Of a stretch of 9,300 nucleotides of DNA, positions 1 through 5,922 are shown one piece after another. Source of the stretch: Candidatus Sulfopaludibacter sp. SbA3 (GTDB lineage Bacteria > Acidobacteriota > Terriglobia > Bryobacterales > Bryobacteraceae); contig CAMDKT010000195.1 in NCBI GenBank assembly GCA_945900935.1, positions 1 through 9,300 on the forward strand, written 5' to 3'. The translations under genes and the position numbers were made by a program. Positions within the stretch are counted from its first letter, which is position 1; every line of letters starts with the position of its first letter. The notes under the pieces are model-generated. The model was given only the letters and a program-made list of their open reading frames with translations, was not told the origin of the DNA and made no database searches.

Positions 1-467
1 GACGCGTCCCAAAAACTATCGAACCCGTGAACCATCCCGAAAAACTCATCGAACCCGCGCTCCACCGGCCCCGGCTGGCCCAAGTGCCACTTCCCGCACA
101 TCAGCGTGGAATATCCGGCATCCTTCAAAACACGCGGCAGGAACACCGCCTCCGGCGCCACTCGTCCCGTGTACCCTGGAAAACCTGGCCGCGGCTGGCC
201 TCCAACCATGTTCCCCATCCCCACGCGGTGCGGGTGCTGTCCGGTCATCAGGGCCGCCCGCGAAGGGCAGCATCGGGCATTGTTGTAGAGCTGAGTGAAG
301 CGAACGCCCCCGGCGGCAAGGCGGTCGAGATTTGGAGTCTCGATTTCACCGCCAAAACAGCCGATATCGGAATAGCCGAGATCATCCGCCAGGATCAGAA
401 GGATGTTGGGGCGTCTAACCGGCAGGGCGGCGGAAAGAGTCGATAAAAAGACGCGTCGGGAGAGCAT
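1..467 (-). CDS. Sulfatase (arylsulfatase type), N-terminal part, cut by window edge
   Basis: The first 155 residues of a type I sulfatase, which hydrolyses sulfate esters using a formylglycine nucleophile. Visible hallmarks: the opening strand RPNILLILADD with metal-binding Asp28 and Asp29; TPNLDRLAAGGVRF at 44-57; the formylglycine motif C66-C-P-S-R70; and GKWHLG at 125-130, which supplies the catalytic Lys126 and His128. RGFDEFFG at 137-144 is also typical. The context NARCCPSRAALMTG is usual for arylsulfatases of the S1_4 kind. The N-terminus MLSRRVFLSTLSAA has a twin-arginine look (SRRVFL), so Tat export is likely although the hydrophobic stretch is short. The ATG at 467 is the only reasonable start because an in-frame TAA lies four codons upstream. 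The reading frame has no stop down to position 1, so about two thirds of a usual 450-500 residue sulfatase lies outside. The substrate cannot be told from this part. Confidence 0.93.
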   Translation of the reverse strand, partial: MLSRRVFLSTLSAALPVRRPNILLILADDLGYSDIGCFGGEIETPNLDRLAAGGVRFTQLYNNARCCPSRAALMTGQHPHRVGMGNMVGGQPRPGFPGYTGRVAPEAVFLPRVLKDAGYSTLMCGKWHLGQPGPVERGFDEFFGMVHGFDSFWDA

Positions 468-477
468 TCGTTTCGCT

Positions 478-483
478 TACAAT
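478..483 (+). promoter_or_regulatory. Possible -10 box for the plus-strand sulfatase
   Basis: TACAAT matches the sigma-70 -10 consensus at five of six positions and lies 21 nt before the GTG start at 505, leaving room for a short leader with the AGGA ribosome site. No convincing -35 element is seen 16-18 nt upstream. If real, this promoter lies in the 37-bp divergent gap and its upstream half lies inside the opposite sulfatase gene. Weak evidence. Confidence 0.22.
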
Positions 484-484
484 T

Positions 485-490
485 ACCTCC
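485..490 (-). promoter_or_regulatory. Strong Shine-Dalgarno-like GGAGGT with unusually long spacing
   Basis: On the minus strand GGAGGT lies 17 nt upstream of the ATG at 467. This is a near-perfect anti-16S match but is much further away than the usual 5-9 nt. No closer purine-rich site is visible and the frame is closed just upstream, so this element either works at long range or is not the true binding site. A TTG two nt downstream is followed at once by TAA, so it cannot be a useful start. Confidence 0.35.
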
Positions 491-492
491 GT

Positions 493-496
493 AGGA
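493..496 (+). promoter_or_regulatory. Ribosome binding site deciding the GTG start at 505
   Basis: AGGA lies 8 nt before GTG 505. It supports this start over the in-frame ATG at 403, which would sit inside the opposing gene and add 34 residues before the signal peptide. Confidence 0.6.
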
Positions 497-504
497 TAAC
501 CAAA

Positions 505-1875
505 GTGAATCAATCCCGCCGAGCCTTCTGCCAGTCCATTTTTGGAACGGCCTTCTCCGCCGCCGCCGCGGAGCGCCCGCCGCACATCGTCCTCTTTCTG
601 GCCGACGACCACGGCTGGGACATCGCGGGCTGTTATGGAAACCGCGTGATTCGCACGCCAAACATCGACCGGCTGGCGAGCGAAGGCATGCGCTTTACCC
701 GCGCCTTCGCCGCGTCGCCAACCTGCAGTCCGTCCCGCGCCATTCTCTACACCGGCCTGCATTCGGCGCGCAATGGGCTGATGGGAAATCATACGGGCAC
801 ACGCGCCGGCCTCAAGTCCATTGCCCAATACTTGAAGGCAAAAGGCTACCGAACCGTGCTTGCGAACAAAACGCACGTCAAGCCCATCGAAGTTTTCGAT
901 TTTGAATACGTGAAAGCAACGCTGCCCGATCCGCCCAGCGGCAAACGCCAGTACAGATTGGAAGGCCTGGACACGAAGGTCATCGACGGGCTGCTGGCGG
1001 ACCACGCCAAAAACAACGCCGGCCAACCGCTCTGCCTGATTCTGGCCGACAGCGCGCCGCACGTAACCTGGGAAAAGAACCGGGATTACGATCCGGCCAC
1101 CCTGCCCGTGCCGCCTATCGCGGTCGACACGCCCAAAACCCGCGCGGCGCTGGCGAACTATTATCAGGACATCACAACCGCCGACCGGCACTTGGGCGAG
1201 GTGCTGGCCTCTCTGCGCAAACATGGCTTCGAAAACAACACGCTGACCATCTATACCAGCGACCAGGGACCGGAATGGCCGCGTTCCAAGTGGACCGTCT
1301 ATGATGCAGGCATCCGCGTCCCCTTCATTGCGCGCTGGCCCGGACGAATCGCGCCTGGCACCGTCACCGATGCCATGATTTCCTTCGTCGATGTGACTCC
1401 GACATTAGTAGACATCGCCGGTGGCAAGCCCGTTCCCGGCCTCGACGGCACCAGTTTTCAAGACGTTCTATCCGGCAAGGCGAAGCGCTTCCGGACGGAA
1501 ATTTACGCCTCCCATTCCGGTGATGGAACCATGAACATGTTCCCCCAGCGCTGCGTTCGAGACCTGCGCTACAAGCTCATTCTGAACTTGCGCCCGGAAC
1601 GAAAATGGACCACGCATTTCACAAAAGTAGACGGCATTCCCGACAGCCATAAAGACGTGTACGATACCTGGCTGGAGAAAGCTAAGACAGACGCCGCCTC
1701 GGCGCGGATCGTTCGCCTTACGGAAGATCATCCGCGAGAAGAGCTGTACGACACGCTGCATGATCCGTTCGAGTTGAACAACTTAGCCGGCCATCCGGAC
1801 GCCAAGCCGGTCCTGCTTCGCCTGCGCAAACAACTGTCGATTCAGCGGGCGGAACTGGGCGACATGGACGAATAG
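505..1875 (+). CDS. Sulfatase, exported, resembling heparan N-sulfatase-type enzymes
   Basis: Complete type I sulfatase of 456 residues, a normal family length. GTG 505 is chosen because AGGA sits 8 nt upstream and the product then begins VNQSRRAFCQS, a twin-arginine signal ending near the run AAAAE (19-23). Family signatures: HIVLFLADDHGWD with metal ligands Asp34 and Asp35; TPNIDRLASEGMRF (51-64); formylglycine motif C74-S-P-S-R78; NKTHVKP (121-127), matching the usual GKWH region with Lys122 and His124; and TSDQG (251-255), where Asp253 and Gln254 replace the more frequent Asp-Asn or Asp-His pair. SKWTVYDAGIRVPFI after this motif recalls sulfamidase (N-sulfoglucosamine sulfohydrolase) relatives, so an N- or O-sulfated amino-sugar substrate is possible but not shown. 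The C-terminal part has the usual LYDTLHDPFELNNLA element (414-428). It is head-to-head with a second sulfatase, suggesting joint use on a sulfated polymer. Family certain, specificity uncertain. Confidence 0.93.
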   Translation: MNQSRRAFCQSIFGTAFSAAAAERPPHIVLFLADDHGWDIAGCYGNRVIRTPNIDRLASEGMRFTRAFAASPTCSPSRAILYTGLHSARNGLMGNHTGTRAGLKSIAQYLKAKGYRTVLANKTHVKPIEVFDFEYVKATLPDPPSGKRQYRLEGLDTKVIDGLLADHAKNNAGQPLCLILADSAPHVTWEKNRDYDPATLPVPPIAVDTPKTRAALANYYQDITTADRHLGEVLASLRKHGFENNTLTIYTSDQGPEWPRSKWTVYDAGIRVPFIARWPGRIAPGTVTDAMISFVDVTPTLVDIAGGKPVPGLDGTSFQDVLSGKAKRFRTEIYASHSGDGTMNMFPQRCVRDLRYKLILNLRPERKWTTHFTKVDGIPDSHKDVYDTWLEKAKTDAASARIVRLTEDHPREELYDTLHDPFELNNLAGHPDAKPVLLRLRKQLSIQRAELGDMDE

Positions 1876-2024
1876 CCCAAAAAGCGGCCATGAGGCTGAC
1901 GACATGCTGTTGACCGAAGCCGAAATTGAGCCAATGCGTTGGAATAGAAAGTTGCGAAACCAACTCCGGTAGATCAACGCGAAACGCACAGCGCGCCGCA
2001 TGCGCCTATCCTTAAAGGTAGGAC
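1876..2024. other. Intergenic spacer between sulfatase and secreted hypothetical gene
   Basis: The 149-bp gap has no clear hairpin terminator for the sulfatase and no convincing promoter pair. It contains a 22-codon open frame (1904-1972, beginning MLLTEAEIEP) preceded by GAGG at an 8-nt distance. It is too short to call and may be chance or a gene remnant. Confidence 0.4.
2015..2018 (+). promoter_or_regulatory. Ribosome binding site for the gene at 2025
   Basis: AAGG lies 6 nt upstream of ATG 2025 and fixes that start, which places a clean signal peptide at the N-terminus. Confidence 0.5.
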
Positions 2025-2729
2025 ATGCATCGAATCTGTTTCCTACTTCTGGCGCTGATGGCCGCCGCGGCTGAGTGGACATCCAAGCCATTTACCGAGT
2101 GGACGCCGGACACCGTTCTCCGCGTACTCACCGCCTCACCGTGGTCCAAAGACTCCAGCGCGAATATTGAATGGACGAAACGTGAGGTCCGGCCCATCAC
2201 CTACAAAGACATCCCCGGCGCCGATCACAATATCGCCAAGGATTCCGGACTCGGGCCGTTGGGCGGCATCGGCGCGCCAAAGCCCAAACTACCCATCAAG
2301 GCCGATCTGCTCATTCGCTTTCCGAACGCCTTGCCCATGCGCCACGCCAAGGCGATGTATCGGCTGCGCGACGAAAAACTCCCGGCGGACCGGCTCAACA
2401 GCCTGATCGACGCTCCTGTCTTATCTTTCTACGTCGTCGAAATTTTCGGCGTGCCCTCCGAGGTCGCCCACCAAGGCGCAGGCACCATTGAATCGCTGGT
2501 GAGCCGCTCCGCCTACCTCCGCACTAAGTACGGCCGCAAGTACCAGGCCGCTCGCGCGGAAGTGACTATTCAGGCGGCCACGCTCAAGATCCTGGTGTAC
2601 TTCCCGAATGAAGAACCGCTCAAGGTTGCCGACGAAGAGATTGAGTTCTTCGCCGACATCCAACTGCTTCGCTGCAAAGAGCGATTCAAGCTAAGCGCCA
2701 TGACTTACATGGGCCGTTTAGAGTTGTAA
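2025..2729 (+). CDS. Secreted hypothetical protein (acidobacterial type)
   Basis: A 234-residue protein with a clear Sec signal peptide (MHRICFLLLALMAAAAEW, cleavage near residue 16), so probably periplasmic or secreted. No enzymatic motif is recognised. After the signal comes KPFTEWTPDTVLRVLTASPWSK (21-42), in which the Trp-rich 'W-T-x-x-x-V-x-x-x-L-T-x-S-P-W' pattern resembles a group of short exported hypothetical proteins that I associate with Acidobacteriota; this is from memory. A Gly/Pro-rich linker (72-90) follows, then an alpha/beta-looking region with LLIRFPNALPMRHA (95-108), a long helix-like segment rich in Arg and Lys (160-178), and a closing beta segment ending MGRLEL. There are no transmembrane helices beyond the signal and the single mature Cys217 argues against disulfides. 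It follows the sulfatase on the same strand with a 149-bp gap, so co-transcription is possible but not shown. Confidence 0.8.
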   Translation: MHRICFLLLALMAAAAEWTSKPFTEWTPDTVLRVLTASPWSKDSSANIEWTKREVRPITYKDIPGADHNIAKDSGLGPLGGIGAPKPKLPIKADLLIRFPNALPMRHAKAMYRLRDEKLPADRLNSLIDAPVLSFYVVEIFGVPSEVAHQGAGTIESLVSRSAYLRTKYGRKYQAARAEVTIQAATLKILVYFPNEEPLKVADEEIEFFADIQLLRCKERFKLSAMTYMGRLEL

Positions 2730-5105
2730 TTACTCCGGCAAAGCGAAGCTATACAGCACGGCACCAGCCGATACCACCACATACTGTTTACCGTCGACTG
2801 AGTAACTGATCGGCGACGACGAAATGGTCCCGCCCGTCTGCATGTTCCACAGTAACTTTCCGGTCTTGGCGTCGAGGGCTATCACTGCGCCCTCCCGCGT
2901 CGACGAAAACAGCACGCCGCCGCCGGTGGCCAACACTCCCGCCGCCAGCGAGCCCCGCGAAACCGGATACTCCCACTTCACCGTCCCTGTCACCGCGTCA
3001 ATCGCCTTCACCGAAGCCTTGGCCGGCTCGTCAATCGCCATCGCCCGCCCGCCCCAATACGCCTTGCCGGGTTCATACTCCTGCTTCGTCACGAAGTAGC
3101 GCTGCCCGGCCTCCGAAGTCATCATGTAGAACGTGCCCGAAGACGCGTCGTAGGACGGCGACTGCCAGTTCGTCCCCCCGCCCATCGACGGATAGACCAG
3201 CGTCCCCTCAGGCGTGGCACTCGAATTCGCCCTCCGCACCGGCCGTCCCTTATCGTCAAAACCGTCATTCCAAGTCTGTTTCACAAACGGTTTGGCGAAC
3301 AGAAACTTGCCGTCGGTGCGGTCCAGAACGTAAAAGAAGCCATTGCGGTCGCCGTGCATCAGCAGTTTTCGCGGTTTGCCGTCAATGACGCGATCGGCGA
3401 GCACCATGCCTTCATTCGAATCCCAGTCGTGATCGTCGCCGGGCGTGAATTGATAGTGCCACTTTCGCTGGCCGGAATCGGGGTCCAGCGCCACCACCGA
3501 ACAACTGAACAGGTTGTCGCCCGCGCGAATCCCGGCATCCATGTCCGGCCCCGGATTTCCCGTCGCCCAGTAGAGCGTGTTCAACTCGGGATCAAAACTC
3601 CCCGTCAGCCACGTGCCGGAGCCGCCCATTTTCCAGGAATCGCCCTTCCACGTTTCGTGTCCGAACTCGCCCGGCACAGGAACCGTGTTAAATCTCCATG
3701 CCCGCTTGCCGGTGGCCGCGTCATAGGCATCCAGAAATCCGCGAATACCGTGTTCGCCGCCGGCCACGCCCACCACGATTTTGTCCTTCACCGCCAGCGG
3801 CGCCAACGTCAAACTATAGCCCTGCATCGTGTCCGCAACCTGCGTCTCCCAAAGCGGCAGGCCCGTGCGCGCGTCCAGCGCCACCAGCGCCGCGTCCAAC
3901 GTCCCGAAAAACACACGATTGCCCAGCACCGCCACGCCGCGGTTGAACGGATTGCTTTCGAAGGGATTCACGACGTTTCGCTTCCGCTCATATTTCCAAA
4001 TTTGCAAGCCGGTGCGAGCGTCGAACGCGAAGACCTGTCCCGGAGGCCCCGAGGTATACATCACTCCGTCAACGACGATCGGCGTTGATTGCAGCAGCGA
4101 ATCGCCCGGCAGTTGCGCGGCCCATTTGGCTTGTAAGTTCTTGACGTTCGAAACATCGATCTGGCGCAACGCGGAGAAGTGCGCGCCGCGATAATCTCCC
4201 CAATAGGTAAGCCAGTTCCGCGGTTCGGCGGCTGCGTTCTTAATGCGCTCAAACGTTAGCCCGCCGGGGATTATCGCGGCCGCCGTTTTCGTCAGGTCGC
4301 GCGCCTCCAGCGTTTTCAAATACGCCACCAAATCCCGCACTTCTCCTGCGTTTAACCGCGTGCCGTAGTCGGACGGCATCAGCGTCCCGGCCTCGGCGCG
4401 CAACTCCGCCAGCGCTGCTTTGCTCAACATGTGGGGCTCTCCGGCCGCTGTCATTAAATGCACCGTGAAACTATCGTCGGCCGTGCGCATCCCGCGAAGT
4501 GTGCGGCCGTCTTTCGTCCTCGCCGTCACAACAACACTCCCGGCGTCCCCGCGCCTGCGTCCCCCTGCCGGAGGGCCCGACGGATTCAAAAGTTTCGCCT
4601 GTAGCCGTTCGGCCGGCAACCGGCCCGCCGTGGAAAGATCGGGACCAACAATGCCGCCGCGCGCGTTCACTCCGTGGCACGATACGCAGTTCGCCTTGCC
4701 GAAAAAAAGCTGTTCCCCGGCAGCCGCGTTGCCGGTTACCTTTTCGCCGATTACCGCCGCGCTCCCGCTGATGCCGCGGACAAAAGTGACAAGCTGCCAC
4801 ACCTGCTCCTGCTTCAGCCCTGCAAATCCGGGCATCGGCGTCCCTTTGATCCCGTTGCGAATGTTGAGAAAAATCTCGCCGTCCAGGCCGCCGCGCGTGA
4901 AGCGCCCCGACGTCAGCGCCGGTCCGCGCTCACTGCCGCGGCCGCCGCCGCCATGGCACGCCTGGCAAGCCTGCTCGAACGTTTTCTGCCCGGCCGCCGC
5001 CGCCTCCGCGTTCCCCGCGAAAGGATTCTTCTCACGTTCCGGAGTATGCTCCTGCGCGATCACGCTCAACGAAAAGGCCAATAGCAATGGGAAAAAGCGG
5101 TTCAT
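2730..5105 (-). CDS. Exported dihaem cytochrome c-PQQ quinoprotein dehydrogenase
   Basis: A 791-residue fusion that should oxidise an alcohol, sugar or similar substrate in the periplasm and pass electrons from PQQ to its own haems. Residues 1-17 are a Sec signal peptide. Haem site 1 is C47-Q-A-C50-H51, with Met91 (GTPMPGF) as likely axial ligand. Haem site 2 is C140-V-S-C143-H144 with Met243 (TLMPSDY). The second module (about 127-268), with KDGRTLRG and the closing LVAYLKTLE, resembles planctomycete-type haem-binding domains. The PQQ propeller spans about 296-790 and keeps methanol-dehydrogenase-like ligands by eye: Glu451 (GGEHGIRG), Asn517 (TGNPGPD), Asp560 (DHDWD), Arg587 (HGDRNGF) and Trp647 (GGTNWQSPSYD). 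Asp562, two residues after the presumed catalytic Asp560, occupies the position associated with lanthanide binding. The vicinal Cys pair of classical methanol/ethanol dehydrogenases appears absent (VVNPFESNPFNRG at 378-390). Haems lie N-terminal, the reverse of type II quinohaemoprotein alcohol dehydrogenases. GGAAGG 8 nt upstream supports the start. Substrate unknown. Confidence 0.92.
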   Translation of the reverse strand: MNRFFPLLLAFSLSVIAQEHTPEREKNPFAGNAEAAAAGQKTFEQACQACHGGGGRGSERGPALTSGRFTRGGLDGEIFLNIRNGIKGTPMPGFAGLKQEQVWQLVTFVRGISGSAAVIGEKVTGNAAAGEQLFFGKANCVSCHGVNARGGIVGPDLSTAGRLPAERLQAKLLNPSGPPAGGRRRGDAGSVVVTARTKDGRTLRGMRTADDSFTVHLMTAAGEPHMLSKAALAELRAEAGTLMPSDYGTRLNAGEVRDLVAYLKTLEARDLTKTAAAIIPGGLTFERIKNAAAEPRNWLTYWGDYRGAHFSALRQIDVSNVKNLQAKWAAQLPGDSLLQSTPIVVDGVMYTSGPPGQVFAFDARTGLQIWKYERKRNVVNPFESNPFNRGVAVLGNRVFFGTLDAALVALDARTGLPLWETQVADTMQGYSLTLAPLAVKDKIVVGVAGGEHGIRGFLDAYDAATGKRAWRFNTVPVPGEFGHETWKGDSWKMGGSGTWLTGSFDPELNTLYWATGNPGPDMDAGIRAGDNLFSCSVVALDPDSGQRKWHYQFTPGDDHDWDSNEGMVLADRVIDGKPRKLLMHGDRNGFFYVLDRTDGKFLFAKPFVKQTWNDGFDDKGRPVRRANSSATPEGTLVYPSMGGGTNWQSPSYDASSGTFYMMTSEAGQRYFVTKQEYEPGKAYWGGRAMAIDEPAKASVKAIDAVTGTVKWEYPVSRGSLAAGVLATGGGVLFSSTREGAVIALDAKTGKLLWNMQTGGTISSSPISYSVDGKQYVVVSAGAVLYSFALPE

Positions 5106-5113
5106 AGGTTCCG

Positions 5114-5119
5114 CCTTCC
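5114..5119 (-). promoter_or_regulatory. Ribosome binding site of the quinoprotein gene
   Basis: GGAAGG on the minus strand lies 8 nt before ATG 5105, within the 40-bp gap after the NIPSNAP gene. It supports independent initiation of the second gene of a presumed two-gene operon. Confidence 0.6.
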
Positions 5120-5145
5120 ATCATATGTCTAATGCCCGCAGACCC

Positions 5146-5850
5146 CTATTTCACCGGCGAATAAGCCGTCGCTTTATACAGCGCCACCTTGAAAAACGCG
5201 TTCACTTGTCCATGTTCCACAATCGATTCCGTGCGCACCCGAATCCACTCCTCATCCGCCTGAAACTGTGCCCACGCGGACTCTCTTGCCCCCAAAGAAT
5301 CGAACGGCGTGAAGTAAACCAAATTGGGCATCAATGACCCAAATAGCGCCGTCGTATAAAGCACCGGATGAATTCCGCACCGATGGAAGATCGGGATCTC
5401 CGGCCCCTCAAAGCGATCGTGCAACGCGCTCAATTGACGATACGTCGGCGCGTGATAGACGCGCAATTCAAACACACGCGGCTGCTCCCCTCCGGGCCGT
5501 AACACCGGCGAATACGAAGTCCCTTCCAACAGCGACTGCGTGAAATGCTCATACGGCGGCTCATGATGGTCCTCCCAATACCCCAACGCGGCGCGCATGT
5601 CCGCGTCGGCCCGCATGGACGAGCGGCTGTCCTGCCACTGCGCGAAGGAGTCCCACTGGGCGACCACCGCCACTTGCGGCAAATGCTCCGCCACCACGGC
5701 GTCCATCACCAACGCCGCGCGCTGGCCCGTTAACCGCGTGTAAGCCGGCAGCCAAGCCTCCTCCAGCCAACCGTGCAGGCGCGACCCCTGGCTCGAATTC
5801 TTTAAGAAATACTGCTCGAATGTGTACAACTTTGCTGGTGCTTTGCTCAT
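5146..5850 (-). CDS. NIPSNAP family protein
   Basis: A 234-residue protein whose C-terminal part (about 125-228) fits the NIPSNAP family: it opens with VFELRVYHAP, then a helix (TYRQLSALHDRF), GIHPVLYTTALFG, LVYFTPFDSLGARESAWAQF and the characteristic helix ADEEWIRVRTES. NIPSNAP proteins adopt a dimeric ferredoxin-like alpha/beta-barrel fold; their bacterial biochemical role is not established. The N-terminal part (about 8-110) again shows a strand-helix-strand pattern (LYTFEQYF, then VVAQWDSFAQWQD), so it may be a diverged second copy of the same fold. There is no signal peptide, so it is probably cytoplasmic, in contrast to the exported quinoprotein 40 bp downstream. An in-frame TGA ten codons upstream leaves ATG 5850 as the only common start, yet no ribosome site is visible before it; leaderless translation is possible. 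Confidence 0.85.
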   Translation of the reverse strand: MSKAPAKLYTFEQYFLKNSSQGSRLHGWLEEAWLPAYTRLTGQRAALVMDAVVAEHLPQVAVVAQWDSFAQWQDSRSSMRADADMRAALGYWEDHHEPPYEHFTQSLLEGTSYSPVLRPGGEQPRVFELRVYHAPTYRQLSALHDRFEGPEIPIFHRCGIHPVLYTTALFGSLMPNLVYFTPFDSLGARESAWAQFQADEEWIRVRTESIVEHGQVNAFFKVALYKATAYSPVK

Positions 5851-5882
5851 GTGAATACTGGATGACGCGCCTGGCGTTCACA
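5850..5882. promoter_or_regulatory. Inverted repeat TGTGAA-N21-TTCACA in the divergent gap
   Basis: A perfect 6-bp inverted repeat with arms at 5850-5855 and 5877-5882 lies between the NIPSNAP operon and the propeller-phosphoesterase gene. The centre-to-centre distance of 27 bp does not fit a single classical CRP-like site. It could be an operator for divergent control or chance. The right arm overlaps the possible -35 box for the plus-strand gene. Confidence 0.2.
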
Positions 5883-5907
5883 GAAATCGGCGAAGGCGGA
5901 TCATAAT
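5877..5907 (+). promoter_or_regulatory. Possible sigma-70-like promoter for the propeller-phosphoesterase gene
   Basis: TTCACA (5877-5882, five of six to TTGACA) and CATAAT (5902-5907, five of six to TATAAT) are separated by 19 bp, slightly longer than ideal. Transcription would start near 5914, leaving a leader of about 9 nt before ATG 5923. Judged by eye only. Confidence 0.3.
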
Positions 5908-5922
5908 GAACAGAGTACCGTC

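Noticed and set aside
11..59. Two near-identical stretches (about 19 bp at 11-29 and 20 bp at 40-59)
   Set aside because: They encode the GFDEFF and GFDSFW parts of the sulfatase, a normal family pattern, so not a separate repeat element.
27..446. 139-codon open frame on the plus strand
   Set aside because: It is the antisense of the N-terminal sulfatase fragment, whose minus-strand frame shows the full sulfatase motifs.
403..504. Upstream in-frame ATG at 403 extending the plus-strand sulfatase by 34 residues
   Set aside because: The extension overlaps the opposing sulfatase gene, lacks a ribosome site and would bury the twin-arginine signal peptide; GTG 505 has AGGA at 8 nt.
415..1224. 269-codon minus-strand frame
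   Set aside because: Antisense shadow of the plus-strand sulfatase, with no recognisable domain.
1904..1972. 22-codon open frame with GAGG upstream
   Set aside because: Too short and without recognisable similarity; left as a note in the spacer entry.
4420..5337. 305-codon plus-strand frame
   Set aside because: Antisense of the quinoprotein and NIPSNAP genes; Pro/Arg/Ser-rich, low-complexity product typical of a high-GC shadow frame.
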